A DNA stretch of 64,000 bases from Artemia franciscana (taxonomy: Eukaryota; Arthropoda; Branchiopoda; Anostraca; Artemiidae). The position numbers and the translations under genes are program-made. Shown piece after piece: positions 20,930 through 32,622 of this stretch. Every line of letters starts with the position of its first letter. Positions within the stretch are counted from its first letter, which is position 1. Where the stretch lies: positions 42,047,424-42,111,423 of the forward strand of contig NC_088875.1 in NCBI RefSeq assembly GCF_032884065.1, written 5' to 3'. The notes below the pieces were generated by a model that saw nothing but the letters and a program-made list of their open reading frames with translations, ran no database searches and was not told the origin of the DNA.

Positions 20930-22460
20930 GGCCCCATTCAAACGAAATTACTTTCCTCAAAAGCTTATTTAGAGGGTAAACTAAATCAAATAGATTCAAT
21001 TAAAATAGTTTGTACCTCTTGACCAATCTAATGAAGCTACGCAATTCACTAAAAGTACGAGGTCTGCTTATCTTTTGGATACTGTCGAGTTTATTAGCCA
21101 GTTGTGAAATACCCCGAGAAGAAACAGAAAAACCAAGCAGCTCAAAATTCTCCTCAAAACTCACATTTCTTTATAACTTTCTTCACATCACACTCCAACG
21201 ATCTGGGAAAATCTTTTCTAAATCCCCAGGATACTCACTTCCGGCGACTGAAATAAAACTGAAACCCATTGACATAACGCCTTAGGACTCACGTTACTAC
21301 CTTGAGGCAGCTTACGATACACATATTACACACTATGCGGTCCGGTATACGAATAATATTGTTGGCTTTCTTCTGCCAATGATACATTGAAAAAGGCCTG
21401 TTTTAAATCGATAATGCTAAATTTTCTCTTTGGGCTAAGGTGGTTCAGTACATCTTAGATCCTACCGATAGGGGAGGCACTGTCCCTAGCTAGACTATTA
21501 ATCTCCTGACTATCATACATAACCATTTGAGTTTCCAAACTCCACTCATGCTTAGAAGGTATTTTCTCCTGAGATTTTGCAATAAGGAATATAAGGCAAC
21601 AATAATCACTTCTGCTAGTTTTCATAATACCTACGTTTGTCACCGCATAAATATACTGCTGCAGAACCTCCTTTATTTTCAGTGGCAAATTAAAGGACTT
21701 TGGTTTATGTGGTGGTAAACTTTTGTCAATATCTACTTTAAACTCCATAAAACTATTGTTACCTATATCATATGCATTGACTGAAAAAATGCTTTTATAT
21801 TCCATAAGCAAAGCAACAACAAACAAAACTGTGAACTTTTATCAGCAGGTTTTGTAACGACCGTCATTCCATCAGGTAAAGGTAACATTTCCTTCTACCT
21901 AAAAAGAACTTCCGCTGCGTTAATTGAGAATGGGTCTAAAACTATTCTCTTATGCATCACTACGCTACCAGAAAAAGATGGACTAATCGACATATCATTT
22001 TCACAACCCAGGAAAGTCAATGTGTTGGTCCGGAAATCAATCGTGCCTATTACTTGGAGTATATCCCAACCAAGAATAATATAAAAGCCTAAGCAAGAGA
22101 CCCCCAAGAATTCTCAAAAAATTTTCCGTAAACTATTTCATTTAAAACTTATAAAATCTGTAAATACTTTTAATGAAACAGGAATTGCCTTCGAATTCCT
22201 ATCAATAGGTTTTATTCTAGCCAAATGTTGCTCAGCTTTCATCTTTTGTTGGTCAAGCCCTACAAAAATTACTGATCAAACAACAATTTATGGCAACCAG
22301 GGTTTAAAAAAGCTTGGCACTCAAAACTATTAAAGTAACTTTCTTCATAATAGGGTACCGATTGAAACTGTATAATTTCCAAATTTGCTACTTTTGAGGA
22401 GAGCTTTTCAAAGTAATTAAGACTGTTTTCCCAGTACATTCAATAGAGGTCTCAGGGGAA
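20930..22460 (-). pseudogene. LTR-retrotransposon pol remnant (protease to RT)
   Basis: Read on the minus strand. A protease-like tail carries the ILGWDILQ motif followed by IGTIDFRTNTLTFLG (21895-22107). After a short link comes an RT start typical of Ty3/gypsy-type pol: a MEYKSIFS block, then LPPHKPKSFNLPLKI, a KHEW block and INSLARDSASPIGRI (21455-21826). Past a stop, FSIIDLKQAFFNVSL and a LPQGSNVSPKALCQW block lie at about 21210-21440. Numerous stops and frameshifts follow. The YxDD box is not intact, and no LTRs were found at either side. The upstream D-S/T-G protease motif was not found. Class is fairly clear; the exact lineage is not. Confidence 0.75.
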
Positions 22461-22829
22461 TAATTAACTGTAGAGTTATCTTATAATTAGCGGCTATGTA
22501 TTAATGAAGAACTTTTCATGTACTTTCTATGTATTAAGTAAGAACGTCAAAAAACTGGACGTAGGATGCTGGTCTTGTTATTTACATCAGAACTAAACAA
22601 TACTAAGTCCTACCTTTGGACATATGATAGTTACAGATATAACAATCCCTTTTGAAGAAAGGCACAGCCCATCCTGTGTCTGTAATTTACCAAAGATTTC
22701 ACCATATGTTCTTTTCCTTTTCAAGCTAATAAATCTTCATCCAATTTTGGTTCATAAGCAAGTCTGATTTTGTCATTTTCTCACGATCGCCGGATTTTTA
22801 CCTATGGATGAAGGAACTAGATACGGTTA
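22461..22829. other. Unassigned stretch
   Basis: AT-rich DNA between the LTR-element remnant and the LINE-Q tail. No frame, repeat partner or RNA gene recognised. Confidence 0.4.
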
Positions 22830-23610
22830 ATGAAGTTATAAAACGGATTGTTTCTTTTAACTAATATGGGATTGTAATTGATGAAACCTTATCTTTTAAG
22901 CAGCATGTAACTTTAACTAGTAAAATTCTGGCAAGAGATTTAGGTATAATGAAGAAACTCCAACATTTTTTTCTTATATCTGTCCTCCGCCATCTTAACT
23001 CTTCTCTTAGACACCCGTGTATACTTAATTGTTCAAGTATTTGGCTCTCCACTTTTCCATCTATCCTTAAACCAATAAAAGTTCTACAAAGTTACGTAGT
23101 TAGGCTTTTAGCAGGGATTCCTCTTCGTCAGTCTGTCCGGGAATATTATCCAACCTTGAAAATTTCGTCAGCTGCGGGCCTCCGTGAATTTTATGTATTG
23201 TGGGTTATTTTTGGATTGCTGCAGGATATTCAACCACGCTGTTTAAGTGATTTATTGTGCGTTAGGTCTTTTGTTCATTCACGCGGTACAAGAGGTAGTG
23301 TTGATTTAAGTGTACCTAGAGGCATTTCTTCCCGTCCATGTTTTTCTGTTTTAAATAGAGGTACACGAAAATGGAATAGTTTGACGAGTAATATAAGGTG
23401 TATTGGAGACTCTTTTGTATTTGAAAAGCCATTAAAGAACTGCTTTTTGTAGATTAAGAGCTTTGATTCACTCATTTATTTTATTTATTGTGGGGGTTAT
23501 GATAATATGGTAGTTCCCAGAGGAAAAGTGAAGTAATAAATTTTTTTTTTATATTTATAGTTGAGTGTGGTGGTGTTAGTGGCGTCGGTGGACTTGTGTT
23601 CTTTTATTAT
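22830..23610 (+). pseudogene. LINE-Q reverse transcriptase C-terminus and 3' tail
   Basis: From about 22868 the reading GIVIDETLSFKQHVTLTSKI continues into a 167-codon open frame (22949-23452). This holds the RT thumb/C-terminal region seen in many LINEs: ILNCSSIWLSTFPSILKPI, LQSYVVRLLAGIPLRQS, a RCLSDLL block and FSVLNRGTRKWNSLTSNIR. The frame ends at 23452, followed by a ~150-bp 3' UTR-like tail. The catalytic RT domain is missing, so it is a 5'-truncated copy. The long unbroken frame suggests a fairly recent insertion. It is not closely similar to LINE-P or LINE-M here. Confidence 0.8.
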
Positions 23611-25296
23611 ATTAAATAAAAAAACAAGTTTTTTTAAATGAAAGTAAGGAGCAACATTAAAACTTAAAACGAACAGAAATTACTCCGTATATGAAAGGGG
23701 ATATCCTCCTCAACGCTTCGCTCTTTACGCTAAAGTTTGACTCTTTCTCTTAACTTTAATTTTTAAAACAGTAAGAAACTTTAGCGTAAAGAGCGGGGCG
23801 TTGAGGGGGAAAAGCCCCTTTCATATACGGAGTAATTTCTGTTCGTTTTAAGTTTTAATGTTGCTCCTTACTTTCATTTAAAAAACTTGTTTTTTTTATT
23901 TAATTTCTGGATGTTTTTGAATTAATGCATGTTTTGATCTTGGCTCTCCGCACATAAATAATTACAACGAAATTTGCATATTAATTAATTGCAATTAATC
24001 GGAAGGTTTTGAGAAAAAAGAAGCAAGGGAGGAGGCCTAGTTGCCCTCCAAGTTTTTGATTACTTAAAAAAGCAACTAGAACTTTTAATTTTTTTACAAA
24101 CATTTTCATTGGTAAAAAATATACGTAGCTTACGAATTAACTTACGTAACGAACTTCTATATTCGTATGTTTTTATTGCGTATATGAGGGGGTTCAACCC
24201 TCGTCGATATCTAGCTCTTTACACTAAAGCTTAGATTTTGTCCCGATTCCTTAAGAATGACCTCTGAATCACAAAGGCCGTAGAATAAATAGTTGAAATT
24301 ACTAAAAATAATGTAGCGTAAAGAGTGAGGTATAACGAGGAGGTAAACCCTACATATGCGTAATAATTTTTGTTCGTTTTGTTTTAATGCTGCTCCTTAC
24401 TTTAAGTAGAAAAAACTTTTCAGATTTATTTGTCCATTGTTTTTTCAAATAATGCTAGAAAATCCTGCGCCCCCTTCATTGAAATTCTCTTCCCCCATGG
24501 GAAGTTTCTTCATGGAAATATCCTCCTACGTAACCCCCCCCCCCCTCAACTCTCCCCCTAAACCAAAAAAATCCCGTGAAAACGTCTGTACACTTCCCAG
24601 TAACCATTACTATATGTAAACACAGGTCAGAGTTTGTAACTTGCAGCCCCTCCCACGGGGACTGTGGGGGAGTAAGTCATCCCTAAATACATAGTTAATA
24701 GGTATTTCGACTATGGTGAATAAAATGGCTATCTCATAATTTTGATCCGGTGACTTTGGGGAAAAAATGAGCGTGGGAGGGGCCTAGGTGCCCTCCAATT
24801 TTTTTTGATCACTTAAAAGGGCACTAGAACTTTTAATTTCCGTTAGAATGAGCCCTCTTGCATTATTCTAGAACTACTCAGTCGATATGATCATCCCTGA
24901 GAAAAAAAACAACAAAAAAACAAACAAAAAAACAAATAAATAAACACGCATCCGTGATCTGTCTACTGGCAAAAAATGTGAAATTCCACATTTTTGTAGA
25001 TAGGAGCTTGAAACTTCTACAATGAGGTTCTCTGATACGCTTAATCTGATGGTGTGATTTTCGTTAAGATCGTATGAGTTTTAGGGGGTGTTTTCCCCTA
25101 TTTTCTAAAATGAGGCAAATTTTCTCAGGATCGTAACTTTTGATGGGTATAACTGATCTTGATGAAACTTATATATTTAAAATCAGCATTAGAATGCGAT
25201 TCTTTTGATGTAACTATTGGTATCAAAATTCAATTTTTTAGAGTGTCGGTTACTATTGAGCCGGGTCGCTCCGGGTTACCACGACGAACTGTTTGA
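23611..25296 (-). mobile_element. Family A element, reverse orientation
   Basis: Starts ATTAAATAAAAAAACAAG and ends CGACGAACTGTTTGA, the reverse of the 14745-16432 arrangement. The strong core is 23644-23871, and a second weaker core spans about 24185-24410. The terminal hairpin is damaged (GGTTACCACGACGAACTG). No coding capacity. Internal words (CTCCCACGGGGACTG, TGTACACTTCCCAGTAACC) match the other copies. Confidence 0.85.
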
Positions 25297-25383
25297 TGTG
25301 TTTTGTTTTCTCTATCTCCCCCTTGGACAAGCTTTGCTTTTTAGGGGAGGTAGTAGTCATTTTTTTATTATCTATTTAATAAA

Positions 25384-25387
<4 letters not shown>

Positions 25388-25462
<75 letters not shown>
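25388..25462 (+). repeat. (CT)n microsatellite
   Basis: About 37 uninterrupted CT units following AAATAAAT. The apparent Ser-Leu open frame through it has no coding meaning. Confidence 0.98.
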
Positions 25463-25463
<1 letters not shown>

Positions 25464-26175
25464 ATATTAAAAATATGAAAAAATAAAAATAAATATTATA
25501 ACTTTAAAAAAGGAAGAACAAAACCAAGCTATTCAGAATCATCTGTTTCTGCAACATTTTTTTGGAAGGTTTAAATATCTTTTCGAAAGAAAGGAAGCAA
25601 CCACCTGCTTATACATTTCTAGAGTAAGTAGTATCCCCTTTTTGGATTCTATGAAAGCCCTATTCCTCCATTCCATAATAACCCTTCTTTTAATGAGAGC
25701 CCTATCCCGTCATTCCATGAAAGCCAGTAGGTGCATGTTACGTCAAGGGGAATGTTTTCAAGCATATGTTAAGTGATAGGGAAATGTTTTCGAAACAAAT
25801 CATGTTTAAAAAACCTAGGGTCGAAAAGAAAAACCTACGAGACCCTGCCAAGTCAGATTTGCCTTGGATGTTACGTCATAGGACTTGCACTTTACGTAAT
25901 AGGGGGTGTTTAAAAAATCCGCAAGGGCCAGAGTTTGTTTACTTCATGATTTCTTTGCATGTTGCCTAATAGTTTCTTTGATTCTTTAAAAAAAAACTTA
26001 CGAGACCCCACCGAATCAAGATTTCCTTGGATGCAACGTAATAGGCTTTTGGTTTTTATCTAAGAGTTTTTTTTAAACCCTTCAGGGCTTCTTTACTCTA
26101 GAGTTCCTAAGATTGTTATATTTTAAAAACTTGCAAGAGTTTCCCCTCAAGTCCCCTAAACTTTATGTCTGAGTA

Positions 26176-26177
<2 letters not shown>
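25463..26177. repeat. Unassigned DNA with a diverged tandem duplication
   Basis: AAACCTACGAGACCCTGCCAAG and CCTTGGATGTTACGTCATAGG (from about 25832) recur as AAACTTACGAGACCCCACCGAA and CCTTGGATGCAACGTAATAGG (from about 25994), a period near 162 bp. TCCATTCCATAATAACCC and CGTCATTCCATGAAAGCC form a second, shorter repeat near 25650-25730. No gene recognised. Confidence 0.6.

Positions 26178-26264
<87 letters not shown>
26178..26264 (+). repeat. (TC)n microsatellite
   Basis: About 43 uninterrupted TC units, leading directly into the degenerate pyrimidine array. Confidence 0.98.
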
Positions 26265-26267
<3 letters not shown>

Positions 26268-27159
26268 GAGTGGTTGGCAGCTCGTCTCTCTGTGCCTTTG
26301 TGTCTGAGCTGGATATTTACCTGTTGCTGTGTCAGTCTGTATGTTTTTATCTGTGTGACTTGGTACGTTTCTATGTATTTTTTCTCTCCCTCACCGGATC
26401 TCAGCGTTTGAGCAGCTGTTTTCTTTCATCCCTCTCTCTCTGCCTTGGTGTCTGAGCGGGTGTTTGGTTGCATCTGTGTCTGTCTTTGTGAGTTTGTTTG
26501 TGTTTCTGCGTTTTCTTATGTGTTTATTGTCTTTCTCTCTCTCGCGCGCTCTTTGCCTTTGTGTCTGAGTGGTTTTTTTGATTGTCTCTCTTTGTGCCTG
26601 TGTGTCTGAGTGGATATTTGTTTGGCCCTGTGTCTTTCTATATGTGTTTGTATGTCTGACTCTGTGTGTTTGTATTTGTTTTTTTATTTTCCTCTTTCTA
26701 TGTACCTGTGTGTCTCAGTGGGTATGTGTCTGTCTCTTTGTCTTTCTATGTGGATGTGTTCTTATGTCTGACTCTGTGTGTTTGTCTGTGTTTTTTTTTG
26801 TGTTTCTCACTCTTTCTTCGTACCTGTGTGTGTGTGAGTGACTATTTGCTTGTATATGTGTCTGTCTTTTAGTGTTTGTGTGTGACTCTACATGTTTGTG
26901 TTTCTCTTGTGTCTGTCTTTGTGTTTTGTCTGTCTCTGTGTTCTCGTGTGTCTGAGCGGTTCTTTGATGGTCTCTCACTGTACCTGTGTGTCTCAAGAGA
27001 ATGTTTGATTGTCTCTGTCTGTCATTGTGTGTGTTACTCTTTATGTTTGTACGTGCATTTTTTTTCTCTCTCTCTCTTTCTTTATTTCTCTCTCTCTCTC
27101 TGTCTCTATCTCTCTCTCTTTGTTTGTCTCTGAGCCTGTGTGTCTGAAAGCTGTTTGCT

Positions 27160-27200
<41 letters not shown>

Positions 27201-27287
27201 CTGTGATTCTGAGCGGTTGTTTGCTTGTGTCTGTATCTATCTATCTGTATCTATCTGTGAGTTTGTGTGTCTGACTCTCTATTTTAT

Positions 27288-27321
<34 letters not shown>

Positions 27322-28130
27322 CCTTTGTGTCTGCGTGGGTATGTGTTTGTCTCTGTGTCTGTCTATGTGTGTTTTGATGTCTAACTCTGTGAGTTTGTAT
27401 ATCTGTCTCTCTCTCTGTCTCTTCGTATCTGTGCGTTTGATTGGCTGTTTATTGTCTCTTTCTGTCTTTGTGTGTTTGGGTGTGACTGAGCGTTTGTATG
27501 TGTTTTTTGTTTCTCTCTCTGTGCCTATGTGTCTCAGCGGTTGTTTGATTGTCTCTCTTTGTGCCTATATGTTCTAGCAGGATTTTTACTTGTCTCTCTA
27601 TGTGTCTTTGTGTGGTTGACTCTGTATGTTTGTATAGGCATTTTGTCTCTCTGTCTCTCTTCTTTCTCTCTCTCTATGTCTGTACGTCTGAGCGGCTGCT
27701 TGCTTATTTTTCTTTTTATTTCTGTGTCTGAGCGGGTTTTTGCATGTCTTTTGTCTGTATATGTTTGTTTTTTACTGACTCTGTGTGTTTGTATGTGTTT
27801 TCGTTGCTTGTCTATGTGTCTCTCTACGTTTGTTTTTGTGTGACTGCATGTTTGCATCTCTCTCTCTTTCTTTCTCTCACTCTCTCTCTCTCACTTTCTC
27901 TCTCTCTCTGTCTGGGCATGTGTGTGTAAGTGGTTGTTTGCTTGTCTCTCTCTTTGCCTTTGTGTGTCTGACTCTGCATTTTGTATGTTTTTCTCTCTCT
28001 TTCTGTCTTTCTCGCTCTCTCTATGTCTGTGTGTCTGAGCCACTTTTTGCTCATCTCTCTCTCTCTCTCTTTGCCTGTGTAAATTACCGGGTTTTTGATT
28101 GTCTCTATCAGTCTTTGTGTGTTTTTTTTT
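26265..28130 (+). repeat. Degenerate TC/TG-rich array with higher-order structure
   Basis: Nearly 1.9 kb almost free of A runs, built from TCTC, TGTG and TTTG words. The landmark GTCTGAGCGGTTGTTTG, more or less changed, recurs at about 26265, 26447, 26562, 26948, 27200, 27530, 27687, 27725 and 28032. The block between landmarks repeats GACTCTGTGTGTTTGTATGTG and CTGTCT.CTCTCT elements, so a loose ~100-250-bp higher-order unit exists. Long frames on both strands are by-products of the composition. Confidence 0.92.
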
Positions 28131-28697
28131 TAGTCCTGTCTTTCTTGAATCCAGAATCTTGTGAGCACTAGATTCTCTGGAAATGTTACTCTCATATATC
28201 CACCCTTAGCAATGTTGAATTTTCTTATACTTTAAATGAATTCGATCCCTCACTGTCTTGACAACGCACACATAGATTTCCAATAAGATCTCCATTAATA
28301 CTTGTCTTATAGCTCCAATACTTATCCTTGTCAGCGCTCAATGCAACGATAACTTTATCATGTGCACATACTTTCTTCAATTATCCCATCTTTACTTTTT
28401 TTAGGATGATGTTAGCGTGTCCTTCCAGTGCACAATTCATAATATTGATTAAAACACATAACCAACCACCTATTTTCGATGTCATTCGATGATTAGATCT
28501 ATTTTCGAGCTCTGTGGGGGTGGCCACATACAAAAATTCCAAATAAAAAAAATTCTTTTTCCAAAAAATCTGAGTCAAACAAAATACTGCCGATGTCTAG
28601 CCACGGAATACTATGGGAGAGGCTGCATAAGAAATTCCAAGTTCAATAAATTCCGTACGAAAAATTAATTAATAAAATTGAGGGGAGGAGAATATAA
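28131..28697. other. Unassigned single-copy-looking DNA
   Basis: Ordinary AT-rich sequence after the pyrimidine array. No repeat partner or coding signal found in this window. Transcription of host sequence cannot be judged. Confidence 0.4.
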
Positions 28698-28797
28698 GGG
28701 GGGTCATTGGGACCCTGGAGGGGTGCATGTGGACCTGGAGGGGGAATTGGGGCCCTAGTGGGGCATTTGAGTCCCTGGATGGGAATATTGGGACCCA
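28698..28797 (+). repeat. ~20-bp G-rich minisatellite, five units
   Basis: Units follow GGGGnnATTGGGACCCTGGA: GGGGGGTCATTGGGACCCTG, GGGGTGCATGTGGACCTGGA, GGGGGAATTGGGGCCCTAGT, GGGGCATTTGAGTCCCTGGA, then a shorter last unit. The runs of three or more G occur about every 10 bp. Confidence 0.85.
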
Positions 28798-29612
28798 AAC
28801 TCTTGCGCAAACCTGGCAATGGAAAATAGATGTGTTCGAGACCATTATATTACAAAAAGGAGACCTGGCCGACTGTAGTCATTACAATTTTGGTGCTAAT
28901 ACGAATATAGGTATTGAAACAAGTGTCATTGGCCATTAAATGAATCAGTGCGCTCGATACCAATAGAGAACAAGAAAAGATCTCCCATTGTTTATTAGAA
29001 TCCATATATAAACTTTCGTTTTTAGACATCTTGTCACTTCAAACTCACTTTAATTATTGAACAAAATACTTGGCCAAGGAAACTCAGATAATATTGTTTT
29101 ATAAGAAATTTTTTATCAACCAGAAATCGAGATAACACCATATGTGTCTGCTTGGAGTAGTAGTAATAACTGTGTGCTTAAGTATCAGGGTGTGTGTATA
29201 ATGGGGGATAAGGGCTATGTATGTATTGGGAGCTAATGGCTATGTGTGTATTGGGAGTGCATAAAGGGATACTACTTAAGCGGTTACATATTTAAAATGA
29301 GATGTATTTTTTCACTTCAAGAAAACTAGAATTTGATTTTTTTTTTCTGAGGAAACTATGTACCAATGTCCCCCTCCTCCAAGAAGGGTAAACATGAAAA
29401 GAAGAAGAAGAAAATGTATTGAATTTTTATAAAATGTCTTCAGAGAAGACAGAACAGACAGTTTTTAGAATTAACATCTATATACTTTCCTTGACTGTAG
29501 CCTACCATCAATATAGTAAACTGGGAATCATTTTTTACGTTTACTTCCCTCTTTTTTTTGGATAGCTTTTTCAGCGATATCTTTATATTTACAAAAATAC
29601 ACACTAACACAT
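28798..29612. other. Unassigned DNA with a small GGGAGTG-type duplication
   Basis: GGCTATGTATGTATTGGGAGCTAA is followed by GGCTATGTGTGTATTGGGAGTG at about 29212-29258. Otherwise AT-rich with no gene, RNA or repeat partner seen. Confidence 0.45.
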
Positions 29613-30339
<727 letters not shown>

Positions 30340-30349
30340 GACCAAGTCA

Positions 30350-31400
30350 ATGCTTGAGTTCGTCCCCAAAAACGAAAAGATGATGGAAGTCCGTTTTGCA
30401 AGCTTGCAGTCAAAGCTGACAATGATTGTAGCATCTGCTCCGACAAATGAAGCCAATAATTCCAAGAAAGATTGTTTCTATTACAACCTTAACTATCTAG
30501 TCAACTATGTAGCTGAGCACGAGATTTTAAATATATGTAGTGATTTGAATGCTAAAGTTGGTAATAGCCATAGATATGCACCTGAAGTGATAAAATGGTT
30601 TTGGCGCCATTAATGATAATGGTGTGTGATTGATATATGTGTGTTGACCGTGGCCTAATTGTTGATGGCTCGTTGTTTCCCCACCGGGAAGTCCACAAGT
30701 ATACTTGTACTTCCCCTGATGGAGTGACAAGAAGCAAAATTGACAGCCTCTTGATCAGGAAGCGACACAGATGTTTCAAAGATGTACATTCCAATCGTGG
30801 TGCTGAATTGTTCTTTGATCACCAGCTAGTAATCGCCCGTTTCAAGCTGAAGCTAAAGACTATTGTGAAGTGCAAAAGAACTCTTCGAACATTTGATTTG
30901 CAGAAGATAAAAGACAAAGACATTCGACAAAATTACTGTCTATTCCTCACCAATAAGTTTCCTAGCCTTGTTTGTGAGGAGAGGACAGAGTCTGTTTGTG
31001 AAACATAGACCCAGATCGTGGAAAATGTGCAAATTGTAGCTAAAGAGACTCTTGGTTTCCCTAAAAAGAAGAGGGAACAGTGGATAAGTGATTCTTCTTG
31101 GAAACTCATGTCAGTGAGGAAAGAGATGAAAATTCAACTAGACTCCTGCGACCTCAGTACCACCTCTGAATATAAGGACTATCTAAGGAAAAAGCACAAA
31201 AAGCCCAAAGGAGAGCAGATGGACGTTGCTTCCTCGAGACCAAAGCTACTGAAGCCGAAGCTGCTGCTAGTAAAGATGATAATAGGGCAGTTTATCGCAT
31301 AACGAAAGAGATCACAGAAGATTTCAAAAAGCCTGCTACTGCGATTGAGAGTAAATCAGGACGACTGCTAAAGCGCAAAGAAGAAATCGATAATCGATCG
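30350..31400 (+). pseudogene. RTE-like LINE endonuclease remnant
   Basis: Plus strand in three frame segments. The first has ASAPTNEANNSKKDCFYYNL and the SDLNAKVGN block, equivalent to GDFNAKVG (Asp and Asn kept, first Gly changed to Ser; 30350-30600). The second (30637-31008) reads LIVDGSLFPHREVHKYTC, SPDGVTRSKIDSLLI and FDHQLVIARFKLKLK, the last holding the conserved Asp-His pair. The third (31018-31300) gives ETLGFPKKKREQWISDSSW and lysine-rich linker. This order is the endonuclease-to-RT linker of RTE-type LINEs. Frameshifts lie near 30600-30637 and 31200; a stop precedes 31018. The RT domain is missing because the element ends at about 31400 against a family A scrap. Confidence 0.82.
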
Positions 31401-31401
31401 T

Positions 31402-31462
31402 TTACTATTGAGCCGGGTCGCTCCTTACTACAGTTCGTTACCACAAAATGTTTGATATATAT
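31402..31462 (-). repeat. Family A terminal scrap
   Basis: TTTACTATTGAGCCGGGTCG and CTCCTTACTACAGTTCGTTACC are the hairpin end of family A in reverse orientation. It ends TGTTTGA at about 31454. It directly truncates the RTE-like remnant. Confidence 0.85.
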
Positions 31463-31549
31463 GTAAATACTTAAGTTAGAATTTTAGTGTTTTACAATGC
31501 TAATTTTGATTTTATCCCGATTGAGGTTGCTATATTATCAGTATATTTA

Positions 31550-32622
31550 AAACACACTTAATGAGGAGTTGTAAATTTTATAAACGGAATGTTACGGCTC
31601 TGAATTTCAACAAATATTAAGCCGTGAGTTACTTTTTTACTGTTTTCGTTTCTTCATCAATTCATAAATCGTCAGCTCAATGAAATGAATGCTGCATTGA
31701 TTACAAATTTTTTGAGTAAATTGTCAGCAGATGATATGATTTTTACGAAAAAGAGTTCGTCGTATTAAGAGTTAAAAACGTTATAAAAAGAGTTCGTGTT
31801 ACAGCAAAGTGACTTATTCTGTGATTTTATGCCACAAATGACATTCTTGCCACAGAGAGTTGAAATACTTGGGAGTGCAAATTCTATGATAATATCGGTA
31901 TATTTTAAACTCTTATTGAAAAGTTGAAAATTGAGTATCACTCATCTTGTAATTTATGGTCTGTTTTAGTTTAATCGCTTTTAATTTTTATTTTTAAGGG
32001 TAAATTTTTATTTAATTTCGTTTTTGGAATACCAAGGTTGAAGCGAATTTCTACCTCGAAAAAAATTCAATACAACAAAATTTCTCAATCGTTTTACCGT
32101 TTTTTTTACTGTTAGTTGAAAAAAAAAAAATTAAACCAAAATGCAAGAATCCTCTAAATACGGCCTCTGTCTAAATGTGGTTGCGTATAGTATTTCAGAT
32201 TTGTTTTCTCAACCAGCTTTCTGATCAGTAGCCCTTACTTTGGGCTTATCCGGCATTTATTTATTTTAAATGTGACAGTAAAGAGCGACATAATGTTTGG
32301 AGTGATAGTTATTTGCCTACGCTATGATGTCATTTTCTATCACAGACGAGCCACTTATCTCTCATGATCTATACTTTGAATATCAATATAGAATACCTTG
32401 TAACAGTACAGTGGATGCAACCGCGCCTGAAAATCGATGGGTCTGAGGTTCAATCCTGTTTGTTGCAAGGAAGTTTCTAATGTCAAGATTTGGATTATAA
32501 TTTTTTTTTATTTGAGACAGCTAATTTTTAAGAACTTCTTAAAGTAAAATATTTAGTACTTTGGTCAAATGTCTCATTTATTTTAATTAAAGAATTAAAA
32601 AAATCCGTCTCTCTGGCCCTTT
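31550..32622 (+). repeat. ~1-kb dispersed repeat with tRNA-like core, copy 2
   Basis: Colinear with 11035-12060 (see shared words there), including the poly-pyrimidine link TTTTTATTTTTAAGG and the tail AAGAACTTCTTAAAGTAAAAT. An extra duplicated block occurs near 31740-31930. No gene. Confidence 0.8.
32396..32470 (+). repeat. tRNA-like core, copy 2
   Basis: 75 nt, CCTTGTAACAG to TTGTTGCAAGG, with ACAGTACAGTGG and the B-box-like GGTTCAATCC. Differs from copy 1 at several positions, including the second stem strand. Confidence 0.55.

Noticed and set aside
26270..28171. Many open frames on both strands in the TC/TG-rich array
   Set aside because: They arise from dinucleotide composition. Residue content (Ser, Leu, Cys, Val on one strand; Thr, His, Lys, Arg on the other) follows the repeat, and frames overlap on both strands.
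28727..28939. 70-codon frame beginning with Trp/Gly-rich residues
   Set aside because: Its start is the G-rich minisatellite; no family resemblance in the rest.
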